DNA of 64,000 nucleotides, taken from assembly GCF_014202335.1 (NCBI RefSeq), contig NZ_JACHGP010000010.1, positions 124,001 to 188,000 of the forward strand, in the 5' to 3' direction. This document shows positions 23,531 to 32,196 of the stretch, one piece after another. Positions within the stretch are counted from its first letter, which is position 1. Each line of letters begins with the position of its first letter. This DNA is from Mycobacterium sp. AZCC_0083. GTDB taxonomy: Bacteria; Actinomycetota; Actinomycetes; Mycobacteriales; Mycobacteriaceae. The position numbers were made by a program, and so were the translations under genes. A model generated the notes under the pieces. That model made no database searches. It was not told where the DNA came from and saw only the letters and a program-made list of their open reading frames with translations.

Positions 23531-24853
23531 CTACAGCTTGCCGCTGGCCTTCATCGCGAGGTAGCGGTCGGCCAGCGCGGGAGCCAGTGCCTCGGGTTCG
23601 GCATCGACGACGTCGACGCCGTGCCGCCGCAACCGCGTGGCGATCGACACCCGGTCGTTGCGCGCGCGTTCGGCCGCTGCGGCGTCGTACACCTGCGCCG
23701 CGTCGGAACGTCTGGCCGCCAGCTGGTCGACCCGCGGGTCGGCGACCGCGGCTATCAGCACGTGGTGCCTGGTCGATAGCTGCGGCAGCACCGCCATCAG
23801 GCCTTCGTCGAGTGCGGATGCGTTCAGGTCGGTCAGCAGCACCACGAGTGCGCGTTGACGAATGCGCCGCCGGACCGTGGCGACCATCGCCGCCGCGTCC
23901 GACTCGATGAGGGCGGGCTGGAGCGGCGCCATCGCGGTGACGAGCTGGGCCAGCAGTTCGGTGCGCGAGGCGTTGTACACACCCGCCCGCGGCACCCGGT
24001 CATGAGCGATGAAGTCGACGTGGTCGCCCGCGCGGGAGGCTAACGCCGCCAACAGAAGTGCGGCATCCATGGACCAGTCCAGTCGCGGCCAGCCGCTCGG
24101 GTCGCTTGCCGTGGGGTCGACGCCGACGCGCCCGGCCGACGTTCGCCCGGTATCGAGGACGATGACGACGCGGCGGTCGCGTTCAGGACGCCACGTCCGC
24201 ACCACGACGTCTGCGCGGCGCGCGGTGGCGCGCCAGTCGATCGACCGCACGTCGTCGCCGACCACGTACTCGCGCAGCGAGTCGAACTCGGTGCCCTGGC
24301 CGCGGATCAGCACGGGGATCATGCCGTCGAGTTCCCGCAGTTTGGCCAGCCGCGACGGAAGGTGCTTGCGGGACAGGAACGGTGGCAGGATCCGGACCTG
24401 CCAGGGCACCCGGTGCGAGCTCTGCCTGCCAGCCAGGCCAAGCGGACCCACCGAGCGGGCGGTCACCAGTGCCGACTCCTGATCGCCTCGGCGCATCGGC
24501 CGCAGCAGGGTATCGACCCGGAACCGGTGTCCCGCAGCGATGTCCACCGGGTGGATGCGCGGCTCCGCGCGGGCCGACGGCGCCCATGCGTCGCGAATCT
24601 GGCCGCGGAACCGACGCGATCCGGGGTTCTCCACGATCAGGGCGGTGGACACCGTCTCGCCCAGCCGCGCCGCAGTGTCACCGACGCGGCCGAAGCGCAG
24701 GTTGCGGGTGTTTGCGGCCAGCGCGACGTCCACGGCGACCACCAGGAGCAACAGCGTCAGCAGAACCACGAAGGCCGTTGCGGGCCAGGGAGATACACCG
24801 ATCGGCAGCACGCAGATCAGTGCGATCAGGCCGGCGCGGCCGGTCAGCGCCAC
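23531..24853 (-). CDS. DUF58 (von Willebrand A-like) protein
   Basis: A 440-residue protein with two N-terminal membrane segments (about residues 8-45), a beta-rich middle and the DUF58 signature EFDSLREYVVGDDVRSIDWRATAR near residues 195-218. It ends in a von Willebrand A-like fold with VVIVLDTGRTSAG as MIDAS-like start. The GTG at 24853 shares one base with the MoxR stop (TAGTG), so translation is coupled. DUF58 proteins act with MoxR ATPases as metal-dependent adaptor or chaperone pairs, probably inserting cofactors or maturing envelope proteins; the client is unknown. Confidence 0.88.
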   Translation of the reverse strand: MALTGRAGLIALICVLPIGVSPWPATAFVVLLTLLLLVVAVDVALAANTRNLRFGRVGDTAARLGETVSTALIVENPGSRRFRGQIRDAWAPSARAEPRIHPVDIAAGHRFRVDTLLRPMRRGDQESALVTARSVGPLGLAGRQSSHRVPWQVRILPPFLSRKHLPSRLAKLRELDGMIPVLIRGQGTEFDSLREYVVGDDVRSIDWRATARRADVVVRTWRPERDRRVVIVLDTGRTSAGRVGVDPTASDPSGWPRLDWSMDAALLLAALASRAGDHVDFIAHDRVPRAGVYNASRTELLAQLVTAMAPLQPALIESDAAAMVATVRRRIRQRALVVLLTDLNASALDEGLMAVLPQLSTRHHVLIAAVADPRVDQLAARRSDAAQVYDAAAAERARNDRVSIATRLRRHGVDVVDAEPEALAPALADRYLAMKASGKL

Positions 24854-25833
24854 TAGCGCGGTACCGGAACCGAGGCCAGGATGCCGTCCAACACGCCGTC
24901 GGGGGTGGCGCCCTCGAGCTCGGCCTCCGGCCGGAGGGCGATCCGGTGCCGCAACGTGGGACGGGCCATCGCCTTGATGTCGTCGGGGGTCACGTAGTTG
25001 CGTCCCGACAGCCAGGCCCAGGACCGGGCCGTGGCGAGCAGCGCCGTCGAGCCGCGCGGCGACACCCCCAGCTGCAGCGACGGCGACTGTCTGGTCGCGC
25101 CGACCACGTCGACGATGTAGCCGAGCACCTCGTCGGCGACCAGAACACGAGACACCCCCGCGCGGGCCGCGGCGAGCTCGGCGGGGCCGGCCACCGGCTG
25201 CACGGCCGACAGGTCACGCGGATCGAAACCGTGCGCGTGCCTGGACAGGATCGCCATCTCCTGGTCCCTCGGTGGCAGTGGCACGTTGAGCTTCAACAGG
25301 AACCGGTCCAGTTGTGCCTCCGGCAGTTGGTAGGTGCCCTCGTACTCGATCGGGTTCTGGGTGGCGGCGACGATGAACGGGTCCGGCAGCGGCCTCGGCT
25401 CGCCGTCGACGCTGACCTGCCGCTCCTCCATCGCCTCGAGCAGCGCGGCCTGGGTCTTGGGCGGAGTTCGGTTGATCTCGTCGGCGAGAAGCAGATTGGT
25501 GAACACCGGACCGGAGCGGAACTCGAACTCCGCGGTGCGGGCGTCGTACACCAGTGAGCCCGTGACGTCGCCCGGCATCAGGTCGGGGGTGAACTGCACG
25601 CGCTTGAACTCCAACTGCAATGCCGCAGCCAGGGTGCGGACCAATAGCGTCTTCGCCACGCCTGGCACGCCTTCGAGCAGGACGTGGCCACGGCACAGCA
25701 GTGCGATCACCAGGCCGCTGACCACGGCGTCCTGGCCGACGACGGCCTTGCCGATCTCGTTGCGCAAGGCGCGCAACGCGTTCCGTGCTGCATCCTCGTC
25801 GGCTGTGGTGTCGGCGGGTGGATTCGGATTCAC
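24853..25833 (-). CDS. MoxR-family AAA+ ATPase (MoxR2-type)
   Basis: A 326-residue AAA+ ATPase. Walker A is GVPGVAKTLL (about residue 50), Walker B LLLADEINRTPPKTQAALLEAMEE, sensor 1 VAATQNPIEYEGTYQLPEAQLDRF with the Arg finger region, and a C-terminal lid. The start is GTG at 25833 in a GTGA overlap with the DUF4350 stop. MoxR ATPases act as chaperones for vWA-domain partners, here DUF58. It sits in the conserved order DUF4129-DUF4350-MoxR-DUF58. The M. tuberculosis counterpart is Rv3692 (moxR2). Confidence 0.93.
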   Translation of the reverse strand: MNPNPPADTTADEDAARNALRALRNEIGKAVVGQDAVVSGLVIALLCRGHVLLEGVPGVAKTLLVRTLAAALQLEFKRVQFTPDLMPGDVTGSLVYDARTAEFEFRSGPVFTNLLLADEINRTPPKTQAALLEAMEERQVSVDGEPRPLPDPFIVAATQNPIEYEGTYQLPEAQLDRFLLKLNVPLPPRDQEMAILSRHAHGFDPRDLSAVQPVAGPAELAAARAGVSRVLVADEVLGYIVDVVGATRQSPSLQLGVSPRGSTALLATARSWAWLSGRNYVTPDDIKAMARPTLRHRIALRPEAELEGATPDGVLDGILASVPVPR

Positions 25834-26969
25834 GACAGTGCGACCTGCCTTTCGATGTCGTCCAATTGGTTGGCAAGGTTGACCAGATCCGCGTCGCTCT
25901 CGGGCGGCGGACCGAACAGTAAGTGCCCCATAGCGTTCGGGTCGTCGCCGATCCTCTGGGAGACGGCCTGGACCACGGCGGTCGACTCCGCGTTGGGACC
26001 GAGCCCGAGGCGCGGCAGCATGCGGTGCAGGGCGGCGGTGCGCAGTGCCTCGGCGGCCCGGTCGCGTGCCCGCCGCGACCGGTATAGGCGACCGCGGCCC
26101 TCCACGGTTTCGGACGCGCGCACTACCACGGGCAGGTCTTCGGCGACCAGTGGGCCGACCCGGCGGCTGCGCCACAGGGCGACCAGGATCAACGCAACGC
26201 ACAACTGCCCCACGACCCACTTGGCCCGGTCGGGGATCAGCTCGACGAGGCTCGAACCGCCGTGGGAGTCGGTCGCGTACTCCTGAGGTGCGTACCAGAT
26301 GAGCCGAGGCCGGGTGCCAGCCAGGTTCATGGCGAGAGCGGCGTTGCCCTCCTCCAGCAGGCCCGCGTTCGTCATGAAGTCGGCGCTTCCAACGACGGTC
26401 ATGATGTGTCCGCCCTCGGAGTAGCGGACCACCGCACCGCCGTAGCACCGGGTGAGCGCGGTGTCGCCCTTCGCCTCGTAGGTGCTGCTGACGCCGAACT
26501 GAGCCTTGCCGGCGCGGTTCGCCTCGGGCATGTCGCAATCCGGATTGCCGCCGAGAGTCGACGACAGGGCGATGCGAATCCCTGGGGCCAGCTCGGTCCG
26601 GGTTCGCGCAACGGGGTCGACGAGCAGTCGGTCACCGGGCACTTCGGCCAGCCGCCGCAGCCCGTCGTCGCTCAGGTACTGGGTTTCGGCGAGGACAATC
26701 AGGGTGTCGGGGCGCGCGGCGTTCTCGACGTCGGCGATCGACCCCGCTTCGACGACGTCGATGCCCTGACCGCGCAGCAGCGAGAGCAGCGCGCGGGCGC
26801 CGTCGGGGGAGGTGGACCCCGGCTCCATTGGTCCGCCAGGTGTCGGCGAGGTGAGAATGGTGGCCAATGTCGACGCCGCTGCGATGACGATGATTCCGAG
26901 CACCACCCACTTGACGGCACGCCAGCGCTGCACGACCGTCGGGCCGACGGCGGACGAGAGGTCTGTCAT
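25830..26969 (-). CDS. DUF4350 domain membrane protein (Rv3691-type)
   Basis: A 379-residue protein with an N-terminal membrane helix (about residues 21-42), an extracytoplasmic domain of about 200 residues with the DUF4350 region (SPDGARALLSLLRGQGIDVVE, TLIVLAETQYLSDDG), a second helix near residue 245 (VVGQLCVALILVALW), and a cytosolic helical tail. The outer domain has a Cys pair (PDCDMP, TRCYGG). ATG 26969 was chosen because it makes an ATGA overlap with the preceding gene. It is part of the MoxR operon; the function is unknown. Confidence 0.82.
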   Translation of the reverse strand: MTDLSSAVGPTVVQRWRAVKWVVLGIIVIAAASTLATILTSPTPGGPMEPGSTSPDGARALLSLLRGQGIDVVEAGSIADVENAARPDTLIVLAETQYLSDDGLRRLAEVPGDRLLVDPVARTRTELAPGIRIALSSTLGGNPDCDMPEANRAGKAQFGVSSTYEAKGDTALTRCYGGAVVRYSEGGHIMTVVGSADFMTNAGLLEEGNAALAMNLAGTRPRLIWYAPQEYATDSHGGSSLVELIPDRAKWVVGQLCVALILVALWRSRRVGPLVAEDLPVVVRASETVEGRGRLYRSRRARDRAAEALRTAALHRMLPRLGLGPNAESTAVVQAVSQRIGDDPNAMGHLLFGPPPESDADLVNLANQLDDIERQVALS

Positions 26970-27616
26970 CGGACGTCGGCCCACACGTCGGAGGATCCGG
27001 ATGCCGCCGTGGCGTCGGCCGCGGCCGGGGTGCTGAAGCGGAGGTGGTCGTCCAGGTCGGCGATCAGGCGGTAGCCCGACTCGGTGCCGGGACGCTCGCC
27101 GTAGGTGACGTCGTTGAAAGTCTCGGCGGCGCGCCGCAATTCGTCCGTCAAACCGGGGGTGGCCGCCCCGGCGTCACGCGCGAGTTCGGTCGCCGTGCGG
27201 CCGGGTACCGGGTTCAGCACACCCGTCTCCTCGAGGTGACGGGCGACCGCACGCAGGCGGTGGCGAATGGCCGCGGACCAGTTACCTTGCGCCGCAAGCT
27301 GTTCAGCTGTGGCCCGATGCTCGGCGGAGGTGAGTTCGTTCGTACCGAACAGCGCGGAGTCGCGACCACGGTTGGTGCGAATCGTCCGCATGGCGATCCG
27401 GACCGCGACTACCGCCGCAACCGCCACCAACAGCAAGATGACCGTCAGCGTGAACCAGCCGCCCGGTACCGATGACGCCTCCACGATCAGCTTGTAGACC
27501 AGTTGAGAGAGCCAATCCTCGAGGCGATCGGTCAGCGACCCCTTCGGATAGATCGGCTTCGACAGCTCGTTCTGGGCGGCGTCATGCGCGGCGTCCCGAT
27601 CGATTTCGACTGACAC
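26966..27616 (-). CDS. DUF4129 domain membrane protein (Rv3690-type)
   Basis: A 216-residue protein with one membrane helix (WFTLTVILLLVAVAAVVAVRI, about residues 54-75). A helical cytosolic domain carries the DUF4129 motif HRATAEQLAAQGNWSAAIRHRLRAVARHLEE, then GRTATELARDAG. The start is GTG at 27616, one base after the preceding gene's stop, and its stop overlaps the next ATG. DUF4129 resembles the cytosolic tail of some transglutaminase-like membrane proteins found with MoxR systems. No catalytic residues are visible. Confidence 0.82.
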   Translation of the reverse strand: MSVEIDRDAAHDAAQNELSKPIYPKGSLTDRLEDWLSQLVYKLIVEASSVPGGWFTLTVILLLVAVAAVVAVRIAMRTIRTNRGRDSALFGTNELTSAEHRATAEQLAAQGNWSAAIRHRLRAVARHLEETGVLNPVPGRTATELARDAGAATPGLTDELRRAAETFNDVTYGERPGTESGYRLIADLDDHLRFSTPAAADATAASGSSDVWADVR

Positions 27617-27617
27617 G

Positions 27618-28811
27618 TCAGCGATGCGGCGTCAGCCACAGGTGGTCGGTGGAGTCGGCGGGTGTGCCCGGCGGGGTCGCGGCGCCCGACTGCAGGACGA
27701 GGTCGAACGCCTCGGCACGCATGCGCCGATCGGTGTAGAGGAGCACGACGACGCCCGCGTTGAAGGGCGAGGTGATGATCTGCCCGATTGCTCCGCCGAT
27801 GGCCATCAGGATCAGTCCGATGATGGCACCCGTCATCGAGCCCGAGTCCATGACCAGCAGCAACTGACCACCGAAGGTGAACGGGACCGAGACCGCGCCG
27901 GCGATCATGCCCGACACCAATTGGCCGAGCGCGATGATGCCGAACACCCGCCAGAAGTCGTTCTTGACCAGTGCGAAGGACCGTCTCACTGCGGAAACGA
28001 TGTCGAGGCGTTCGAGCACGATCAGGGTCGGGGCGAAGCTGAGCTTTACGCCGAGGTAGACGAGGGCAACGACCAGCGCCACGACCAGTGGGGCGCCGAT
28101 GACGAACGCGGCCCCACCGTTGACGGCGGAGATGGTCGCGACGAGCACGCCAACCACGACCACGATGAGAATCACCGCGCCGAAGAATTCCAGGACGACG
28201 AACCCGATCAGGGCCAGCAGGCGTCCGCGCGCGCGCTGCCACGCTTCACCGATGGTGATGTGGGCCCCGAAAACCGCCCGGCCGACGACCACGGTGAGCA
28301 GACCGCTCAGCACGATCGTGGCGAGGCCCGTGGTCGCGACGCTGGCGAGGCTGGACAGCGACGATCCGATCAGGGCGGCGTCGGAGACGTCGTCGCCTGC
28401 GCTGACCGACGTCAACCCTCCGGTGGCGGCGAGCGGCCCGATCTGCATCACCAACGCGATGAGTTGGGCCACCACGACGACGGCCGTGGTCAGGCCGAGC
28501 GTGGCCTTCGGGTTCATCCGCACGTAGGCGATGGCGCCGTTGAAGATGTCGGACAGGCCGAGTGGGCGCAGCGGGATGACGCCGGGCTTGAGTGCGGGCG
28601 GTGGGCCCTGCGGGTACCAGGGCGGTGCGTAGCCGGGTGGTGGATAACCGGGCGGTGGATAACCCGGTGGTGCGTAGCCGGGCGGCGGATAGCCCGGTGG
28701 TGGGTAGCCCTGGTAGCTCGGTGGTGGGTAGTAGCCCGGTGGCGGGTACCCCGGCGGCGGCGGGCCGGCCGGAATGAACCCACCGGCATCCCTGCTGGCA
28801 CCGTTGCTCAT
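27618..28811 (-). CDS. Polytopic membrane protein with PPGY-repeat N-terminus (Rv3689-type)
   Basis: A 397-residue protein. Residues about 14-70 are tandem PPGY/PPPGY repeats (about eight copies), low-complexity and cytosolic. About six membrane segments follow (for example TLGLTTAVVVVAQLIALVM, FVVLEFFGAVILIVVVVG, LVVALVVALVYLGV), and the glycerophosphoryl-diesterase-membrane-like region ERLDIVSAVRRSFALVKNDFW lies near residue 285. ATG 28811 (MSNGASRD) was preferred because GGTGG precedes it; an ATG at 28820 would add three residues. It is the first gene of the MoxR operon. The function is unknown; the repeat region may bind partner proteins. Confidence 0.8.
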   Translation of the reverse strand: MSNGASRDAGGFIPAGPPPPGYPPPGYYPPPSYQGYPPPGYPPPGYAPPGYPPPGYPPPGYAPPWYPQGPPPALKPGVIPLRPLGLSDIFNGAIAYVRMNPKATLGLTTAVVVVAQLIALVMQIGPLAATGGLTSVSAGDDVSDAALIGSSLSSLASVATTGLATIVLSGLLTVVVGRAVFGAHITIGEAWQRARGRLLALIGFVVLEFFGAVILIVVVVGVLVATISAVNGGAAFVIGAPLVVALVVALVYLGVKLSFAPTLIVLERLDIVSAVRRSFALVKNDFWRVFGIIALGQLVSGMIAGAVSVPFTFGGQLLLVMDSGSMTGAIIGLILMAIGGAIGQIITSPFNAGVVVLLYTDRRMRAEAFDLVLQSGAATPPGTPADSTDHLWLTPHR

Positions 28812-28894
28812 GCCCACCATCCTGTCGACAGCCGAGAAAATTGACAACGTGCACCCCACCCACCGCGTGCAGCCCTCGGCGTAGCGTCTCGCAC

Positions 28895-29359
28895 ATGGCG
28901 GAACTCAAGGACCGGCTGCGTGCCGACCTCACCACGGCGATGAAGGCCAGGGACAAGCTGCGCACGGGGACGCTGCGGATGTTGATCGCGGCGATTCAGA
29001 GCGAGGAAGTGTCCGGTTCGACACCGCGTGAGCTGACCGACGCCGACGTCCTCAAGGTGCTCGCCAGGGAGTCGAGGAAGCGCGGCGAGGCCGCCGAGAT
29101 CTACGTCACCAACGGCCGTGGCGAGCTTGCCGCCAACGAGCGCGCCGAGGCCAGCGTGATCGACGACTACCTGCCGACGCAGCTCAACGACGATGAGGTG
29201 GCCAACGTCGTCAACACCGCCATCGCCCAGGTCGCCGAGGAGATCGGTGAACGCCCTCACGTGAAGCACATGGGCTTGGTGATGAAGGCGGCCACCGCGA
29301 TTGCCGACGGCAAGGCCGACGGGTCTCGGCTCTCGGCAGCGGTGAAGGATCGGCTCTAA
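28895..29359 (+). CDS. GatB/YqeY domain protein (Rv3688c-type)
   Basis: A 154-residue all-helical YqeY-family protein, related to the tRNA-binding tail of the GatB subunit of Glu-tRNA amidotransferase. Seen are LKDRLRADLTTAMKARDKL (residues 4-22), LRMLIAAIQSEEV, LARESRKRGEAAEIY and IDDYLPTQLNDDEV, ending DGSRLSAAVKDRL, all typical of the family. It is divergent from the membrane-protein gene with an 83-bp intergene. Free-standing YqeY proteins have no settled function; a role in tRNA or amidotransferase metabolism is suspected. Confidence 0.93.
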   Translation: MAELKDRLRADLTTAMKARDKLRTGTLRMLIAAIQSEEVSGSTPRELTDADVLKVLARESRKRGEAAEIYVTNGRGELAANERAEASVIDDYLPTQLNDDEVANVVNTAIAQVAEEIGERPHVKHMGLVMKAATAIADGKADGSRLSAAVKDRL

Positions 29360-29435
29360 ACCCAAGCGAGAGCGGTAGTCCGGCCGACGAAAACCCGTCG
29401 CGCCAATGGGGTGTGGTGTGGCACGTTGGCTCGAC

Positions 29436-30647
29436 GTGAGTACTTCTACGACCTTGGCCCCGCTCGTACTGCGCAGCCCCACCGACGCCGACTGGGAGCA
29501 GACGTCGCTGTTGCACGGGGTCAGCTTCGGCCATTTCGAACACGCGGATACGTACGACGTGGCTCGGAGCTTGATCGCCGACGACGGCGCGGTCGTGGTG
29601 TGCGACGACGACGTAGTCGTTGGCATGGCGGCGTACTTCGACTTCGCGTTCACCGTTCCCGGGGGCGCCGTTGTACCGATGGCCGGATTGAGCATGGTTG
29701 GCGTCGCACCGACCCATCGCCGACGCGGCGTGCTGCGGGCCATGTACGTCGAGTTGCACCAGCGCATCGCCGATGCCGGGTATCCACTGGCAGGCCTGAC
29801 CGCCAGCGAAGGCGGCATCTACGGACGTTTCGGCTACGGGCCGGCGACCATGGAGCGGGTGCTGACCATCGACCGGCGGTTCGCCAAGTTCCACGCCGAC
29901 GCCCCCGACCCCGGCGGTGCGCGAATGATCCGGCCCGCCGAGCACGGTGACGCGCTGGCCGCGATCTACGACCGGTGGCGACGGCAGACACCGGGCGGGC
30001 TGCTGCGGTCACAGGGCTTGTGGGACGACTTGCTGGCCGACCGCGAGGACGACCGCGACGGTGGCACGGCATTGGTAGGGATCCTTCACGCCGACGGCTA
30101 CGTGCTGTACCGGGTCTTTGGCAATGAAACGATGAGCGTGCACGTCGAGGAGTTCAAGGCCGTCACCACCGACGCGCACGTCGCGTTGACGCGCGCGCTG
30201 CTGGGACTGGATCTCGTGGAGACGGTGAAGATCTGGACGTACGCGCGGGATCCGTTGCCGTACTTGCTCACCGACAGCCGCGTGGCGCGCACCACGAAGT
30301 ACGAGGACGACCTGTGGCTGCGGATCATGGACGTGCCAACGGCGCTCGAGGCGCGCGGGTACCAGGCCGACGTGTCGACCGTTGTCGAGGTGTCGGACCA
30401 ATTCGCTGGCAGCGGTGGACGGTTCGCGCTCGACGTCCGCGATGGTCGAGCGCGCTGCACGCCAACCGCCGCGGCACCGCAGGTCTGGATGGATCTCGAC
30501 GCGCTGGGGAGCCTGTACTTGGGAGTGCACCAGGTGGTGCCCCTTGCCACGGCGAACCGGGTGCGCGCCAACGATCCCACGGTGCTTGCACGCCTGGAGG
30601 CGGCGTTCCTCAGCGACGTCCCCGCCCACCTCGGCTTCGGGTTCTAG
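29436..30647 (+). CDS. eis: Eis-type GNAT N-acetyltransferase
   Basis: A 403-residue protein, the length of the Eis (enhanced intracellular survival) family. The GTG at 29436 gives the N-terminus STSTTLAPLVLRSPTDADW. The first GNAT domain has SMVGVAPTHRRRGVLRAMY (the acetyl-CoA pyrophosphate loop, about residues 85-103), then YPLAGLTASEGGIYGRFGYG. A second GNAT-like domain and the C-terminal sterol-carrier-like domain (LDLDAL-type MDLDALGSLYLG) follow, ending in the family's GFGF tail where the terminal carboxylate acts as catalytic acid/base. Eis enzymes acetylate aminoglycosides and lysines at several sites. The symbol is by family likeness; orthology is not proven. Confidence 0.85.
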   Translation: MSTSTTLAPLVLRSPTDADWEQTSLLHGVSFGHFEHADTYDVARSLIADDGAVVVCDDDVVVGMAAYFDFAFTVPGGAVVPMAGLSMVGVAPTHRRRGVLRAMYVELHQRIADAGYPLAGLTASEGGIYGRFGYGPATMERVLTIDRRFAKFHADAPDPGGARMIRPAEHGDALAAIYDRWRRQTPGGLLRSQGLWDDLLADREDDRDGGTALVGILHADGYVLYRVFGNETMSVHVEEFKAVTTDAHVALTRALLGLDLVETVKIWTYARDPLPYLLTDSRVARTTKYEDDLWLRIMDVPTALEARGYQADVSTVVEVSDQFAGSGGRFALDVRDGRARCTPTAAAPQVWMDLDALGSLYLGVHQVVPLATANRVRANDPTVLARLEAAFLSDVPAHLGFGF

Positions 30648-30754
30648 GACGCGGGTTTTCTTGTCGGGCCGATTGCGTCGATCCGGCGAGGAACTGCTCA
30701 TGGTCGTCGTGATCGCGCATCTGGTTCGCGACGGTGTGGGTGAATGGTGCACTG

Positions 30755-31516
30755 TCACGTCGTGCGTTCTGCGATGAACACAAACTCGCGACCTGGGCGG
30801 TCAGGAGCGTCGCGCACCTCAAGCACTCGATAGCCAACGGCCAGCAAGCTCGATTCCACCTCGTCGCGACTGCGGAACCGGAGTGTCGAATCCGACGTGA
30901 CGACAACGCCGTCCGACAGAAACCGGTAGGTATAGCGGAAGGAGACGAACGGCAGCCTCACCTCGGTGACCTCAAACGGCCCCCGTTCCACCAGTCCAAT
31001 TCCGGGAACATCCAGAGTGACCTGGGGGGTGTCAGCGATCCATTCCTCCCAGGCCCGACGTTCTGGACGCCTGGTCTCGAACGCAAAATAGCCATGTGAG
31101 CGAAGTGCGGCATGGATGCCTTGGAGAGTCTGTGTCCAGGCGTCGTCAGTGAGAAAGACCTGCGCCACGTTCCCCGTCATCAGCGCTAGGTCGGCAGCGA
31201 GCGCTGGCAGTACCGCCTCCCGTCGCTTCGCTCGCCCCAGTGTCGTCGCGTCGCCCTGAACCCAGGTGATCCTTCCGGTTCGGTCCTTCGACTTCGCGAC
31301 CTCGAGCGATGCCTCGGCCGGGTCGACACCCACGACAGTGCGGCCGCCGTGAGCGAGCAGGATCACGAGGCATCCTGTCCCGCAGCCGATGTCGAGCACA
31401 CGGCCTGCGCCCAGTTCGTCGGCGATGTTGAGGTATGCCGTCAGATCGTCGCGTTCTGCATCAAAGGCGTCGTAGATGGGCGCGAGGCGATGGTGGGCAA
31501 AGATCGCATCAGGCAC
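30755..31516 (-). CDS. Class I SAM-dependent methyltransferase
   Basis: A 253-residue methyltransferase. It has LDIGCGTGCLVILLA (about residues 41-55) and VVGVDPAEASLEVAKSK, while the usual motif IV is less clear (LALMTGNVAQVFL). The later part (RFLSDGVVVTSDSTLRFRS, then REFVFIAERT) matches a subset of small-molecule methyltransferases in actinobacteria. The start is GTG at 31516. A copy of the dispersed GAGCGAAGCGAC element (31217-31238) lies inside the reading frame and codes for GRAKRRE. It ends facing the eis gene. Base use looks slightly less GC-rich than its neighbours, so recent acquisition is possible. Confidence 0.85.
   Translation of the reverse strand: MPDAIFAHHRLAPIYDAFDAERDDLTAYLNIADELGAGRVLDIGCGTGCLVILLAHGGRTVVGVDPAEASLEVAKSKDRTGRITWVQGDATTLGRAKRREAVLPALAADLALMTGNVAQVFLTDDAWTQTLQGIHAALRSHGYFAFETRRPERRAWEEWIADTPQVTLDVPGIGLVERGPFEVTEVRLPFVSFRYTYRFLSDGVVVTSDSTLRFRSRDEVESSLLAVGYRVLEVRDAPDRPGREFVFIAERTT
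31217..31238. repeat. Dispersed GAGCGAAGCGAC element, copy B
   Basis: The minus strand reads GGGGCGAGCGAAGCGACGGG and then AG, inside the 253-residue methyltransferase gene, in frame. It matches copy A over about 17 bp. Confidence 0.6.
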
Positions 31517-31650
31517 GCGGGGACTGTATCGGCGGTCGAGCGCTCCAGCGACAGGTTTTCGCTGTCGCCGACTGCACTACCGACTGTCGCGTGCCGACGC
31601 TCCCGGGAAGTCGCTGAAATCTCCTGCGGACCGGCTGCGGCCTGAAACAG

Positions 31651-31684
31651 AAAAGACCCCGACCGGAAACACCAGTCAGGGCCT
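31651..31684 (-). terminator. Rho-independent terminator of tRNA-Pro
   Basis: On the minus strand, GGCCCTGACTGG pairs with CCGGTCGGGGTC through G-U pairs around a TGTTT loop and is followed by TTTT. It begins about 20 bp past the 3' end of the tRNA-Pro gene. Confidence 0.7.
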
Positions 31685-31702
31685 CTCATCTGTCTCACGC
31701 GA

Positions 31703-31777
<75 letters not shown>

Positions 31778-31831
31778 CTAAAGCCACGACAGCGTATCGC
31801 ACCGGGCGCATCGGAAGCCAAACGCCCAGTC

Positions 31832-31851
31832 CCCGTGACCGCGATCACGGG
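31832..31851. promoter_or_regulatory. CRP-like palindrome
   Basis: CCCGTGA-N6-TCACGGG has 7-bp perfect arms (31832-31838, 31845-31851) and the GTGA-N6-TCAC core of mycobacterial CRP sites. It is 55 bp upstream of the tRNA-Pro 5' end and about 160 bp upstream of the small membrane gene at 32011. The outer bases differ from the TGTGA/TCACA consensus. Confidence 0.4.
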
Positions 31852-32010
31852 TAGGAGCGGGTGGGTCTGGGTAGACCGATGGCGCGACGCGGCACAGGCA
31901 GTCCCCAGGCGACACGAATCACTACGGTCCTGGGATCAATTTGGATGTCAGTGGCGTTGATCATCATGAGTGCGTCTACATCGCACGTTCAGCTGACGAA
32001 GGGGATCGAA

Positions 32011-32196
32011 ATGACCGGGTTGGGAGCCGCACTCTACGGCGGGTTCTTCGCCCTTGCCGCGCTATGGCTGTTCATGACGTCCGACGCCGGAAGTGGCAGC
32101 AGCGACGATCAGGGCCAGAACCCGGAGCGTTCGAACTCGACCAACACGGCGGCAGGAGCCGAATCGTTCAGCCCGGATTGGGTCAGCCACTCCTGA
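32011..32196 (+). CDS. Possible small membrane protein of 61 residues
   Basis: The ATG at 32011 follows GGGGATCGAA, a plausible Shine-Dalgarno. The protein has one clear membrane helix (residues about 3-22, LGAALYGGFFALAALWLFMT) and a Ser/Asp/Asn-rich hydrophilic tail. Its last 88 bp overlap the antisense 3' end of cds1, so the tail may have no constraint of its own. The 230 bp between the tRNA and this gene hold a CRP-like palindrome but no other gene. I do not recognise a family. Confidence is moderate because of the overlap. Confidence 0.4.
   Translation: MTGLGAALYGGFFALAALWLFMTSDAGSGSSDDQGQNPERSNSTNTAAGAESFSPDWVSHS

Noticed and set aside
28620..28780. PPGY repeats read as a possible CRISPR-like or satellite array
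   Set aside because: The repeats are in-frame codons of a membrane protein with variable units and no spacers.
30755..31516. The methyltransferase gene as part of an antibiotic-resistance unit with eis
   Set aside because: The genes converge, so they are not one operon, and the motifs do not match rRNA methyltransferases.
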